DNA from: Mycoplasma phocimorsus
Lineage (GTDB): Bacteria > Bacillota_I > Bacilli_A > Mycoplasmatales > Metamycoplasmataceae
Assembly (NCBI RefSeq): GCF_030077875.1
Contig: NZ_JASEJT010000008.1
Span: forward strand, 1-44,426
Reading direction: 5' to 3'
Length of the DNA stretch: 44,426 bases
In this document: in pieces, positions 30,096 through 42,897 of the stretch
Numbering within the stretch: position 1 is the stretch's first letter
Layout: each line of letters opens with the position of its first letter
Translations under genes and position numbers: made by a program
The notes under the pieces: model-generated
The model's database searches: none
Seen by the model: the letters and a program-made list of their open reading frames with translations, nothing else
What the model was told of the DNA's origin: nothing

Positions 30096-32699
30096 ATGAA
30101 ATTAAAGAAAATAATTTTATCCTTATTAGGAATAGGGGCTGTCGGCATTCCTTCAGCTGCTATTTCTTGTTCTTATGTTGATGATTTTATTCAAAATAAC
30201 ATTGTATTTAATACAGCTGATATAACAGCTTATGATGCACTTGGTGAGTTTGAAACTGGCCAGTCATTAAAAATTGTTAACATTAATGATTTTTCTGATA
30301 AAGGCGTTTATATTACTCTAAAAAGTAAAGTTTTTGACTTTGAAGATGAAGCTCTTCTTATTGAAGCAATTTTTTATACAAAAGATGATCCTACATTTAG
30401 AGGAAAAACATATTTTTCAATACCATTTTTTGAATTTAAAGAAATTGAGGAAAGCGATTGAAAAAGAATATTTAAAGGAATAGCTAAAGAAACGCAATTA
30501 ATTTGAAAGGGCAACGGCGAAGTATTAGCGGCTAATAGATTTGGTATTATTCCTGAAGTTGAAGTTTCAGATAATGTAAAAGGTGTACCAACAATTGATC
30601 AAGTTAAGTATCGTTTAATTTTAGATAAAAGTGGTATTGTAACTGGACATACTAAAGATCGAGAATCTGAAGAATTTATTAGTGGCGGAACTATAATTGA
30701 TAAGTCTGAATCAATTATTACTGTAACCATTGTTCTTCCTGATGGAACAACTAAGGAACAACGCCTTGTTCAGGTTCAGCTTGATGATAAATCATATGGA
30801 GGTTTATTTCCAAAACCTAATTTTATACCAACTAAAGAAGATTATGAATTTATAGGCTGAAGCACCAATAAACATGCTGTTAAACCAAATATTTTTCTTA
30901 ATTCTAAATATACACATACAACAATTAAAAGTGATATTTCTATATATCCAGTTTTTGCTAAACTTCCAACATTTGTGGTAGACGGTTCTTACTTTACAAA
31001 TATTAAAGCTTCAAATGAATTAATTCTTTCTAAAAAAAGAAAAGTAACAAAAAAACAAATTGAAGAGTTTGTAGAGAAAAATATTCCTGAACCCAAAGAG
31101 AGATGAAGAATTGCTGAAAATGAAGAATATTTTGTTGAAGATGAACATAAGCAGCAAATTAAATTAATTTTTAATGAAAATGGTGAATTATCTAATCAGT
31201 TTGAAATTGGCAAAATTTACAATCTTATTCCTTTATTTTCGCATGATCCTATCTATATATTTAAAGACGCTAAAACTGATGAAATATTAGATAAAAAATG
31301 AATAGAAATAACTGCTCAAGGCAGTCAAACGCCTTTAGCTCCAACTGGCTTTAAGGAGAAAGAAGAAAAAGGACTTTATCTTTCTTCAATAAAATATAAA
31401 GATGATGACAATCCTTATAAAGGCGGGTTTTTAGTAAGTGATGATATTGATAATGAAATTATTGAAGTTCTTGTTGATTTTGAGCAAACTAAAAAACTAA
31501 CTATTTCAAACGAATATCTGGATACTGGTTTATTAGAAAGTCCTTATGTTTATTTAACTCCTGAAGGAAAGCTAAAAGAACAGTTTTTGCCTAAAAATGT
31601 TGATTACAAACTTTTTAATCTTAATAAATTGTCAGAGTTCAGCGCCTATAGATTGTTCCCGCAATTTTTGCCTGATCCTAATGGAAAATATATGAGATTT
31701 CTTCCTAATAATAAAGTTTTTGATAAAAGAAGTGATGAAGAAATATCGGCAGGCATAGAATTTGATGGTTGATATACAGATCCTAAATTTAAAGAAAAAA
31801 TTTACTTTGAAAATGGAATATCTACAAAAGCCATAAAATCAAATATGCTATATCCACGTTTTAAAAGCAATCCTTGAGATATTGTTAGAGATACAAGAGA
31901 AATAATAAATAATATTTTGAATTTTTCATTACCTATTTTAAGTATATTGGATAATTTTGATACTATAGGTGGAAATGAAACATATATTAATGTTAAATCT
32001 TTACTTTTGCCATTTAAAGACATTCTTTATATATCGCTTGGAGGCGTTTTAACATATGATCAAATATCTTTTAATTATAATGAAATTTCCAATAAAAATG
32101 CCCCTGGATTAATACCTAGCAGTGCTTTAGCATTTATTAAAGCACTTATATTGATTTTAAATACTACTAATTTAAAAGAATGACTTAATGAATCAACTAA
32201 AATAGAATTAGAAAGATTATTGGTGCCGGCAATTACTCAGTTAATTTTGAAATTATTAGTTTTAAATAAAAAAGTAGTTGATTCTCAAGGAGTAATTATT
32301 GATATCAATTCAATAGAATTACCTAAAGGCGACGATCTTGTTGATGATTTTACAAGTTTAGTAGGAGGCGCTAAAGATTCTTTAATAAAACTTCTTACAA
32401 AAGCTTTAAAAAATAATAAACAAAAAGAACAACAAGAAGAAGAAAAAGAGCTTGATAAAGACGAAAATGTAGAAAGTATGGTAAATGCCTTAATTAATGA
32501 AGAAGACGGCATAATATTTTTAATAATAAATTATGTATCAGACTTTTTAAAATTTAATTTTTCAAAAGAAAAACTTAAAACAACTGTTCCATTTGCAATA
32601 AAAGAAACAATAAAAACGGGTTCATCAATTGCCGAAAAAATATTAGAGTTCAAAAAAGCTGTTAAAGAAAAATTAGATAAAAATAAAGAAAAAAAATAA
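30096..32699 (+). CDS. Large surface lipoprotein with InlB B-repeat-like segments, paralogue 1
   Basis: An 867-residue lipoprotein preceded by AAGGAG, with lipobox AAISC (Cys25). It shares the order of its four downstream paralogues. A conserved N-terminal block is NTADITAYDALGEF...KIVNINDFSDKG. Next comes SDWKRIFKGIAKETQLIW. A first glycine-tryptophan segment is YEFIGWSTNKHAVKPN (about residues 248-265), and the second is IEFDGWYTDPKFKEKIYFENG (about 552-572), the pattern of the InlB B-repeat. A helical, lysine-rich C-terminus follows, ending KEKLDKNKEKK. The key Trp residues are UGA. It may be co-transcribed with gpmI. Function is unknown; surface exposure is inferred from the lipobox. Confidence 0.88.
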
Positions 32700-32735
32700 A
32701 AACTATAAGCACTTTAAAATACTTATAGTTTTTAT
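32698..32735 (+). terminator. Terminator of lipoprotein 1
   Basis: AAAACTATAAG pairs with CTTATAGTTTT and is followed by TATTTTTTTT, directly after the stop codon. Confidence 0.85.
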
Positions 32736-33054
32736 TTTTTTTGATTGATAACCAATTATATATTCTTTATTTTTTATTATTTTTATTAGTTTTTGCTTTG
32801 TAATAAAGTAAATGAAATTATTATCATTTTTAAATATTTTTATAATTACATCATAATAAAAATATATAACAAAAAAATTATTATTTTTATGCAAATTTAT
32901 ACAAAAAATTAAACACACCAGTTAATTACGGGTTATTTTTTTCATTTTTGAAAAATTTTTTCAGTTTATTAATTGTTATTATTTTTTTAATTAAAAGTAA
33001 TCATTTAATTATTGTTTAATTAAATTATAGATAAAAATTAATTTGAGGATATTT
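32736..33054. other. AT-rich intergenic region before lipoprotein 2
   Basis: No gene or RNA is recognisable. The ribosome-binding site GAGGA of lipoprotein 2 lies at its right end. Promoter elements cannot be singled out in this composition. Confidence 0.5.
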
Positions 33055-35787
33055 ATGAGGAAAAAACAATTACTTATTGCATTAGGTGCAGCCACATTGG
33101 CATTACCTATGCTTGCAGTTTCTTGTGGCGAAAAAGAAACTAAACAAAGAACAGAAGTTAATTTAGCACAAAGTACAATTTTTACTGAAGTTGAAGGATA
33201 TATTCAACGTGAAATAGAGTTAAATGTTGAAGATATAACAGTTTATGATGCTATAGGCGATATTACAACCGAATCACTTAAAATTACAAATTTGAAAAAA
33301 TTTAAAAAAGAGGGAATTAAAGTTGCTATAGCTGAAACATTTATTGATTATAATAAGTCTGAAGTTTTAGTCAAAGTGTTATATAAAGTTTTAAAACAAA
33401 AAACATGAAGCTCTTTCATTAGCATTATACCTTTTGATGATTTTAAAAGACCAGATGCCAGTGATTGAAATAGAATATTTTTAGGACTAACAAAATATAC
33501 AAAAATTGAATTACATGGCAAAAACGCTGATGGCAGTCATAAAATTATTGTTAAAAATGAATATGGAACTATTTCAAATGTACAAAATGGCGCTCCAAAA
33601 GGCACACTACCAATACCTAGTCAAATTTCATATACTCTAACTATTAAAAATAGCAATAAAGTATTAAGCGATGGTGGAGATGTTGCTAATAAAGAATCAT
33701 CTCACCCCATTAGCGGGGGAACAATCATCAATAAAGAAGATATTATTATCACATTAATAAATGGTGAAGAAAATTTAGGAACAATTAATTCTGAAGAAGG
33801 AGTAATTGGCATTCCAAATTCACAACCAACAAAAGAAGGATATGTATTTGTTGGTTGAAGCACCGAAGAAGAATCAACAGAACCTAATGTATTTTTAAAT
33901 GGCGAAGTTAAACACACATTTAATAGTAATACTTCTTTATATGCTGTATTTAAAAAATTACCAACCTTAATTTTAAATATAAACAGTTTAAGCGGCCAAG
34001 AATCTAAAAAAGTAAGTTTAACATTAACTGAATCAGGATTATTAACTAAAGAAGAGTTAATTAAATGAGTTGAAGATAATAAGCCTGAACCAACGAATAA
34101 ATGATCATTTATGTTTGAAGATATTCAGTTTGCTGAAAAAGGACAAGCTAAATCAAGATTTAACTTTAATGAGCAAGGCGAGTTAACAAATAAGTTTGAA
34201 ATTGGTAAAGAATATGATATTTATCCAAATTACACTCATTTGCCTGTATTTGTTTTTAGAAATTCTGAAACTCAATCAGTTTTAGGTTATATTTGAGCCG
34301 ATGAAGAAGTAATTGAAGAAGAAAAAATATTTAAAGCGCCTGCAGCTAGTTTAAATTTAAGTAATTTAGAAGCAAAAGGAAGTTATGCAAAACGCTTCTT
34401 CTATTTAGATTTAACAGAAGAAATACCTTATAAACCAGGGGAAATCATTAGTAATATATCTTCAAAAAATGAAGTTAATGTTTTTGTTGAATTACAAAAT
34501 ACAAATTCTATTAATTTAGATAAAAGCAATCTTATAGAAAACAAAGTTTCTAATACAGTATTATACTTAACACCTGATGGAAAATTAAGAGAAGAATATT
34601 TACCTAAAGATATTAACTATAGTTGATATAATGGAATATCAAAAAGATTATTTAAGCCGGAAGAAGCTGAAAATAATAAAGCTTTCGATAATAGAAGTAA
34701 TGAAGAAATACAAAAAGGTGTTTCTTTTGCTGGATGATATTCTGATCCTGAATTTAGAAATAAAATCACATTTAAAAATGGAATTTCAACAACTTCATTA
34801 AAAGGCAAAGGAATTTATGCAAGATTTACTCAAAATAAATGAGATAGAATTCGCGATGTAAGACAAATAATGGATTCTATTTTAGAAGTTGCAAGTGTTT
34901 CGGTTAGTGTTGCTGGTGAAATAGTAGATAATGGTAATAAAAAATACACAGAATATTCTGAACAAATTTTAAAATTATTTAAATGATTTTCATATCTAGT
35001 TTTAGGCGGCAAAGTACAATCAAAAGAATTTTTTGATGGTTTTGATTTAATTTGATATTTTATAAAAGAAACAACAAATAAACGAAAAATTAATATTTTA
35101 ACAACTTTAAAGCTAGCTGATGGAGATGAATTTGAAGGTTCATCACAAAAATTTATTGAGTATATGCTTGAGCTAGCCTCCGAATTTATTAAGACTATAG
35201 TAGGAATGGTGGGTAAATATTCAAAATTATCATTCAAAAATTCAGTATTTACTGATGCAGCAGATTTAGAAAAATGAGATTTTTCAAAATTTCTTAATGC
35301 AGAAAATTCTTCTGCTGAAAAGCGTGTTAAATTTCTTGAAATTTTAGCACTTAATAAACTTATTCCAGATAATAATGATAATTGAGATAAAGATCATGAA
35401 ATGTTTTTAACTTATATTTTTGGAGCAAAAAAAAGTAAGAAAAAATTAAAAATTAAAAAAGCAGCTAAAGAGAATGGCGCTAAATCTAAAAGTCAGGTAT
35501 CAATAGATAAAGTATTTGAAGTTAAAGAAAATGGAGGAAAGAACAAAAACAAAAAGCAACATCCATATTTAACAAATTTAAATAATTTTATTGAAGAGCT
35601 TATTGGAAAAAAAGGCATTCAAACTATAATATTCGAATTATATGAATTAGCGGTTGATTCTTTTTCAAGTTCAGCAGCTAACATAACAACAAGAACATTA
35701 AGCATAACAACAAAAATAGCAAATAAAATAAAAAATATGTATAAAGCGTATAAATATTTAAAAGAAACTGAAAAAGAGGCAAAATAA
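33055..35787 (+). CDS. Large surface lipoprotein with InlB B-repeat-like segments, paralogue 2
   Basis: A 910-residue lipoprotein. The ATG at 33055 is chosen because it follows GAGGA and begins MRKKQLLIALGA with lipobox LAVSC (Cys24). The N-terminal block is LNVEDITVYDAIGDI...KITNLKKFKKEGI, followed by SDWNRIFLGLTKYTKIELHGKNADG, almost identical to paralogue 3. The segments GYVFVGWSTEEE (near residue 265) and VSFAGWYSDPEFRNKITFKNG (near 555) match the InlB B-repeat pattern. NKWDRIRDVRQIMDSI opens the helical C-terminal region, and HPYLTNLNNFIEELIGKKGIQTIIFELYEL marks a conserved block near the end. UGA encodes most Trp. Confidence 0.88.
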
Positions 35788-35818
35788 AAACCACAAAATT
35801 TTTAATATACAAAATGAT

Positions 35819-35846
35819 AAAAGCGCAGGCCAAAGCGCTTTTTTAT
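35819..35846 (+). terminator. Terminator of lipoprotein 2
   Basis: AAAAGCGC and GCGCTTTT enclose an 8-nt loop and run into TTATTTTA. Confidence 0.85.
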
Positions 35847-36253
35847 TTTACTTTTAATTATTTTGCCCATAAATAATATTTAATAGTAACCACATGAAAA
35901 CACTAATTTTATAACCAAAATCTTAAACAAATCAAATTACTTAATAATTTATTAAAATTAAATAACGACAGTTGAATTTTTTACAATTTATATTTTTTTA
36001 GAAACAAAAATTATTTTTAAATCCTTATGGTCTAATTCACTATCTAAATAAATACAATTTTTTTGTTATTATTTTACTAATAGAATTAGTTTTATGATAT
36101 TATATAAATAACAAAAATTTATTAAATTTTTTACCGATTTATTTTTATACTATATATTTTTAATTAAAAACAAGGTTTAATACCTATTTTAAATATAAAT
36201 ATTTTTTAAATAATTAATTATGAAAATAAACTTTTTTATATTAAAAGGAGATT
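35847..36253. other. AT-rich intergenic region before lipoprotein 3
   Basis: About 400 bases with no recognisable gene, RNA or repeat; AAAAGGAG at its right end is the ribosome-binding site of lipoprotein 3. Confidence 0.5.
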
Positions 36254-38947
36254 ATGAAGAAAAAACAATTTCTGTTTGCTTTAAGTGCAAGCGCTTTGAT
36301 ACTTTCTACTTTTTCTGTTTCTTGTAATAATAAAATAAAAGGACAATATAATAGTGATTCTAGATTAGAAAATAATTCTTCAAGAACTGAAATAGAAAAT
36401 TATATAGCTTCAACAATTCAGCTAAATACAGAAGATATTACAGTTTATGATGCATTAGGTGGAATTACAAATTTGCAACTTAAAATAGTTAATGAAAAAG
36501 AATTTAAAGAAAAGGGTATTAGATTAGGATTTTCTAAACAGGTTATTGATTATGAAAAAGAACAACTTGTTGTTCAAATAACATATAGACAAAATGGAAA
36601 AATTGGTAAAAATCCAATTACTTTTAATATTCCATTTGCGGATTTTAAATGAATTGATGGGAATGACTGAAGTAGAATATTTGCTGGATTAACAAAATAT
36701 ACAAAAATTGAACTACATGGCAAAAATGCTGATGGCAAATGAAATATTAAAATTAAAAATGCATTTGGTAAAGCTGCTGAAATTGTACAAAGTCCATATG
36801 AAGGAGAAATTCCAACAGTAGATAGAATTTCTTATAGATTAACAGTTACAAACAGTTCAAAAGTAACGGGCAATTTTGAAGATATTACTTCAAATTACTT
36901 ATTAACGGGCGGAACAATTACTAGAAATGATGTTATTAATATTACTATTGATGATACAAATGGCAATATTAAAACTATAAAATCAGATGAAGGTATCATT
37001 CAAAAACCTGAAGATCCAAAATGGAAAGAAAATCACAAGTTTTTAGGTTGAAGCACTCAAGAAAATGCTACAAAACCAAACATATTTATTAATGGTGAAA
37101 AAGAGCATAAATTTGTTAAACCAACAACTATTTATGCTGTATTTGCAAAATATCCAACTCTTTTGGTTAAATTGCCTAAACTAAATTATCAAAAAGATAC
37201 TATAAAAACATTGGTGTTAGGCGAAAATGGTGAAGTTACTAAAGAAAGAATTACTAAATTAATTCAAGATGGCATAGATTCTGTAAAAGATGCTAATAAA
37301 TGATCATTTGATAGTGAAACATTAAAATATACAGATTCAAGCAAAAATGAATATCCGTTTTTATTTGATGAAGATGGCGAATCAATAGTTAAATTTGAAA
37401 TTGGTAAAGAATATACTTTGAATGTAAATTACATGCATGAACCTGTTTATATCTTTAAAAAGCAAGAAACAGATGAATTTATTGGTCATATTTGAGCAAA
37501 CAAAATAATTGATGAGGAGGAAATTTTATTTACTTCTCCAGTATTTAGCATTGATTTATCTAAACAAGAAATGAAAGGTCAATATCTATTTAAAAAATTC
37601 TTCCTAGATGGCACAGAATATAAAGTAGATAAATTATTTGATTTACAAAATAAAGATAACGAAGAAATAGTAGAATTACAATTTAAATCAACAAAACAAA
37701 TTAAAATTGAAAGCTCAACATTGGAATCAAATAAAGAAGTTTCAGACCAATTTTTAACACTTGATGGCAGATTAAAAGAAACATATCTTCCAAAAATTGA
37801 TTTCAGTTGATATAAAGGTGAATCACCAAGAAAATTTGATGAATCAGATGTTCAAAATAATGAAGCTTTTGACAAAAGAAGTAAAGCAGAAAAAGAAAAA
37901 GGTGTTGTTTTTACCGGATGATATTCTGATCCTGAATTTAGAAATAAAATTATATTTAAAGACGGTTTATCAAAATACCCAATTAGAACAAATAAAATTT
38001 ATCCTAAATTTACAGCTGATAAATGAGATAAAATTCGTGATATAAGAGAAATTTTTGAAATTATATTTGAAATTGCTGAAAAATCTGCATCTACAGCAGC
38101 TAATTTTGAAAAAATTAAAAAATATGCTGATATTACAAAAGATGCTATTAGTTTTGTAAGATGAGTTACTTATTTATTAATGGGCGGAAAAAGAACTAGC
38201 GAAGAATTTTGAAAAGGTTATGAATCTATTAATAGAATAGTTGATAAAGCATTTAATTGAAATGAAAATGATGACAATAATAATGAATTTTTAAAATTAA
38301 ATGGAGAACCTTCTTTTAAAGGGTCATCTTCAGTAATAGTTAATTCTATTACAAAATTTATAGAAGAAATTGCAAAAGCTATTGTTGCTATTAATTCTAC
38401 CTATGGTACTGGTGAATTTAGAGACAGTGTATTTACTGATAAAGTGAAGAAATGAGATTTTAGTAAATTTTTAAATTCGGATGAAAATGCTAAAAAACAA
38501 AGAGTTGAATTTGTTAAGGTTATGGTATTGAATGGATTGATAGAAAATTGTATAACCAATAAAACTATTAATAACGGAAAAAGTAGTATTAAAGAAAAAT
38601 ATATAAATGAATTTGCAGGAAAATCTAATAGCAGCACCACTAGCGCTCAAAATAAAAATTCTTTAGATATAAATACAGCTCTTACTTTAAAAGAAAAATC
38701 AAAATCCCTACACCCTTACTTAATCAAATTAAATGAATTTGCTGAAACTATAGCTGGTAAAGGCGGCATTCAAGATATTATGGTAACTGCTTATCAATTA
38801 ATCAAAGACAGTAAAAAAGACAGAGCTTTTCAAATTGCAAAAACAACAGTTAAGTTAGCAGGCGATATTTCAAGTTTTATTACAAGGTTATACACTTCAT
38901 TATATGTATTATTAGAGCAAGATAAAAAAGGTAAAGAAAAAAAATAA
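36254..38947 (+). CDS. Large surface lipoprotein with InlB B-repeat-like segments, paralogue 3
   Basis: An 897-residue lipoprotein after AAAAGGAG, with lipobox FSVSC (Cys24). The N-terminal block LNTEDITVYDALGGITNLQLKIVNEKEFKEKGI and the segment RIFAGLTKYTKIELHGKNADG are close to paralogue 2. The InlB-like segments are HKFLGWSTQENATKPNIFING (near residue 262) and VVFTGWYSDPEFRNKIIFKDG (near 552). The C-terminal helical part repeats DKWDKIRDIREIFEIIFEIA and HPYLIKLNEFAETIAGKGGIQDIM. The pair 2 and 3 look like the most recent duplication. Function unknown. Confidence 0.88.
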
Positions 38948-39226
38948 AATAGACATTTACTTTTTTTATGCCATTTTCAATTAAAAGCATTTTTTTATTT
39001 TGTTTAAATTTTATATGTATTTTTCATTACATAATTTATAAACTTAAATATAAAACATGCTTCAAAATTAATAATTTAATTAATATTTTAAGCGCATCCA
39101 TTCACCTTATCCTTATTATTCACGGATATTTATATTCATTATTTATTATTTAGAAATAATTATGAAGACAAGCACAGAGATAAATGAAATAAATTTTATT
39201 TTCCCGCTTATTATTTAAGGAGTTTT

Positions 39227-42004
39227 ATGATAAAAAATAAACTTCTATTGCTTTTAAATACTAGTGCCATATTAGCACTTTCTATATCATCTATTTCTTG
39301 TTCTAATAAAAAACAACAAGAAATTAACAAAGTATATTTAGTTAAGGAAAAAACTAATAAATTAGCGATAGATATTTCAAACAATATTCAATTTAATACT
39401 TATAGTATTTCTATTTTTGATGCTATAAGTAGTTTTGGATCTAATCCTATTAAGATTGCAAATTTAAATGAATTCAAACAAAAAGGCATTAATGTAAGAA
39501 TTGTTGATTCTAATATTAATTTTGAAAAAGAAGAAGTTATTATTAAGTTATTATATTCAACAAATGACAACATAAAAGATTTTATTTTCTTATCAAAACC
39601 ATTTAAAGAATTCAAATGAATCGATTCATTTGATAAAGAAAGAATTTTTAATGAAATGACTAAATTTTCTATTATTCAATGAATGGGCAAAGATGAAAAA
39701 GGCAAAGATTTAATAAGAATAAAAAACAAATATGCATTAGCAAGCAACATCAATGTCAGTCCTTATAATGGAGATATTCCAAGCGTTAATGATATTAGTT
39801 ATACTTTAACATTAAAAGGTATAAAAGAAGAACTTAATAATGAAACGATATCTTCCTCTATTCAGCTTAAGGGCGGTACGCTTCTTTATAAAGAGCCAAT
39901 TAATATTAAATTAAATATTGACGGTAAAGAAAAATTAATTACTTATAAAGATGGCAAAGTAGCTAAACCAAAAATTAAACCTACAAAAAAAGGATATAAA
40001 TTTTTAGGTTGAGCCACTAATTCAAAAGCAAAAATGCCGGATATTTTTGTCAATAATGAAAATTTAAAAATATTTGAAAAAGATTCAACTTTATATGCTG
40101 TATTTAAAAAATTACCTAATTTATCACTTCAAGTTCAAGATGCCATTTCATTAGAAAAACAAACATATAGTTTATTTCTTGAAGAAGATGGAATTCTTAA
40201 TAAAGATACATTAGAATCTTTTTTAGAAGAAAGCAAGCCTGAGCCTAATGATAAATATCAATTTGATATGAATTCTTTAACTTTTAAAGATGAAAAAGGA
40301 ATTAAACATCAAATTGAATTTGATGAAGAAGGAAATTTTTCATTCAAATTCAATTCTGAATTTAATTATGAAATTGAAGCAAAATTAAATCATGCTCCAA
40401 TTATAATTTTTAAATCAACAAGAGATAATAAAATTATTGACACTTGTTGAGCTATCGAAGAAGATGAAGAATATTTTGCACCTGACTTAGATCTTGATTT
40501 AAGTAATTATGAATCTAGAGGATTATTTGCAACTAAATATGTATATAAAAATACTAATAGTTTTTATCAAGAAAATGAGCAACTAGAAGATGTACAAGAA
40601 AATAGTCAAATTGAAGTATTAGTAAGTTTTGAACAGTCTAAATCTATTAATATTGATATGACCGATCTTAAAAAAGATAAGTTAAAAAAATCATATATTT
40701 TTTTAACGCTAGATGGAAAAATCAAAGAAAACACATTACCTTCAAATATTAATTATGATTGATATGATGGACAAATAAAAACTTTTTGAAATAATGAAGA
40801 ATCACCTAATAATGCAAGCTTTGATAAAAGAAATCGTCATGATGAAGATTATGAAGATGACGAAGATGATGAAGCTAATTTTAATAAAATAGAATTTCAA
40901 GGATGATATTCTGATCCAGAATTTAAAAACAAAATTATATTTGAAAATGGTGTTTCTAAACAAGTAATTAATTCTAGATTTATTTATCCTAAATTTGGAG
41001 TAAATAAATGAGACAAAATTCGCGATATTAGAGAAGTATTAAATACTGTATTTAAAATAGCGACAGAAGGAATAAAAGCTTCAAGCAAAATATTTGAATT
41101 TAAAAAAGATGGAAACAAAGAATTTGTCTCTAATTTAGCTTGATATTTATTTGATATTATTCAGTGAATAGTTAATTTATCATTGGGTGGTAAAGTTGAT
41201 TTTGAAACCTTTTGAGAAGGGTTTAAAAATTTTGATGGAATGGCAAATATTATTTTTGAAAAAATTAATAAACAATCTTTTAAAGAAAATGAAGAAAGAA
41301 TAACGGGTGTTTCAAAGTTAACTTTTAATGCTGCTTTATGGCTTAAAAAAGAATTAATTAAACTTACAATGGGACTTTATGCTCGTTATTCAAAAAGCAA
41401 ATACAAATTTGAAGTATTTAATGATGAAGATATTATTGACACAATTAAAGATTATAATTTTAGAAACTTTTTACATTATTCTGAAGAAGATGAAGAGTGA
41501 GATTACTATGAAAAGTTAAGGTCCTCACTTATTCAGATTATTTATTTAGAAAAAAGCAATAAAGAAAATCTTAAAAAACTAAATGACGATAATGAAAAAA
41601 TAGAAATCAATACTTTATATGATGATGTATTGAGTGAATATGGCCTAAATGAATCAGACTCTTCTTATGAAGATGTAAAAAATTGAAAATCAATTCATTA
41701 TAAATTGGCAATTATAAAAGATATTTTTGCTCAGGATGGAATTCAAAAACTAATTTTTGATATTTACGATAAAGTAAAAGAAATGAAAAATGCTTCAGCA
41801 TTAAAAGTAACAAAAAAAATTATTGAAATTAGTGATTTATTATTAGATAAATTTGGAATCATTATAAAAAATCTTATTGGCGCTCTTAATTCAGATGATG
41901 ACAACGATGATGATGATGATGATGACGATGACGACGATGATGATGACGATGACAACGATGATGATGATGACGATGACGACGATGATGATGAAGAGGAAGA
42001 ATAA
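39227..42004 (+). CDS. Large surface lipoprotein with InlB B-repeat-like segments and poly-Asp tail, paralogue 4
   Basis: A 925-residue lipoprotein after AAGGAG, with lipobox SSISC (Cys25). It keeps the family order: IQFNTYSISIFDAISSF, KEFKWIDSFDKERIFNEMTK, YKFLGWATNSKAKMPDIFVN (near residue 260), FQGWYSDPEFKNKIIFENG (near 560) and NKWDKIRDIREVLNTV. It is the most diverged of the first four. An acidic insert (DEDYEDDEDDEANF) precedes the second InlB-like segment. The protein ends in 32 codons of Asp with two Asn and then four Glu. The tail is absent from the other complete paralogues. Function unknown; the acidic tail may bind cations. Confidence 0.87.
41894..41989 (+). repeat. Trinucleotide (GAT/GAC) tract coding poly-Asp
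   Basis: Thirty-two codons of the form GAT or GAC, with AAC at two places, encode D3-N-D16-N-D11 at the C-terminus of lipoprotein 4. Mixed GAT and GAC codons interrupt perfect repetition, but blocks of five or six GAT-type triplets recur, so length change by slippage is possible without loss of frame. Confidence 0.95.
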
Positions 42005-42033
42005 TAATTTAGATTTTTTAATATTTTATTCGC

Positions 42034-42076
42034 AAAAACTCAAATGTAATGATTTGACAATAGCATTTGAGTTTTT
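42034..42076 (+). terminator. Terminator of lipoprotein 4
   Basis: AAAAACTCAAATG (42034-42046) and CATTTGAGTTTTT (42064-42076) form a perfect 13-bp stem followed by ATTTAT. The arm sequence is shared with the hairpin at 13534-13585. Confidence 0.8.
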
Positions 42077-42240
42077 ATTTATAACTTTAAAAAAATATAT
42101 AACAAAGAAATCTATATAGGCTTTTTAAAAATTAACTTGTTTAAATTGGCATTATTAGCATAATATTATATAAGCTTATTTGAATAGATAATAGAACATC
42201 AGTTTATAAACAACTTTTATTAAATTGCTATGTTAAAGAA

Positions 42241-42270
42241 TAATAAAAACATCTGTAAAAACAGATGTTA
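42241..42270 (-). terminator. Terminator of azoR
   Basis: On the minus strand ACATCTGT, TTTT and ACAGATGT form a hairpin followed by TTTTTATTA, about 26 nt after the azoR stop codon. Confidence 0.8.
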
Positions 42271-42294
42271 ATATAGTTTTAATATATTTTTTGA

Positions 42295-42858
42295 TTAAAA
42301 TGCTAATGCATCTTTTTCCACTTCTTTACTTCAGTTAACTTCTTCAAAGTTGAATCCTGCCACTTTAGAACCAGCAAATTTAATTATGCCAGTTACATTA
42401 ATTCCTAAAAATTCACACATTTTACTTGTTCAAACTGTTGTGTCAGCCCAGTCATATCATCCGATTGGAGCGCCTTGAGAACTAATAATTTGAGCGTTAA
42501 TATGAGTCAATAAACCATGCGCTCCATCAGCCTTATATGTAAATGTTTTTTGAGCTTGTGCTATCATATCAAAAAATATTTTTAATGTAGCCGGAACGTT
42601 AAAGTTATACATAGGAGCAGTAACAATAACTTTATCAACGCTTTTTAATAATTCAATATATTTATCAGCTTTTAGTGATGAAAAATATTCTCCTATATTA
42701 TTTTTTGTTAAAGGAATTAAATTTTCAGAATTTAAATCTAATTCAATAATTTGATCTGCTGAATTTTTTGCTGTATAAATTTTTAAAAATTCATTTGTTA
42801 ATGTATCTGTAATAGAATTTGCATTTACAGATGTTCTAAGTACTAAAACTTTTTTCAT
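42295..42858 (-). CDS. azoR: FMN-dependent NADH-azoreductase / quinone reductase
   Basis: A 187-residue flavodoxin-fold reductase of the AzoR (AcpD) family, which uses NADH to reduce quinones and azo compounds and is often linked to electrophile defence. Segments typical of the family are LVLRTSVNANSITDTLTNEFL (phosphate loop of FMN), APMYNFNVPATLKIFFDMIAQAQKTFTY and ISSQGAPIGWYDW. The C-terminal half ends TSKMCEFLGINVTGIIKFAG. Trp is encoded by UGA and UGG. The start at 42858 follows AAAGAGG. It is a lone minus-strand gene within the lipoprotein array, with its own promoter, possible operator and terminator. Confidence 0.93.
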
Positions 42859-42871
42859 ATATACCTCTTTC

Positions 42872-42897
42872 TAATAGTATTTTATAACACTATTATA
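42872..42897 (-). promoter_or_regulatory. azoR promoter with overlapping inverted repeat
   Basis: On the minus strand TATAAT (42897-42892) lies 18 nt after TTGGTT. An inverted repeat, TAATAGT, ten bases, ACTATTA (42872-42895), overlaps the -10 box and the start region, so it looks like an operator for a dimeric repressor. No regulator gene is adjacent. Confidence 0.5.

Noticed and set aside
32940-33054. Phase-variable promoter tracts before the lipoprotein genes, as in vlhA-type families.
   Set aside because: No GAA repeat or long homopolymer was found at a promoter-like position before any of the five genes; the longer A and T runs are ordinary for this composition.
41764-41955. A minus-strand open frame coding a poly-Ser stretch.
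   Set aside because: It is only the reverse reading of the GAT/GAC poly-Asp tract in lipoprotein 4.
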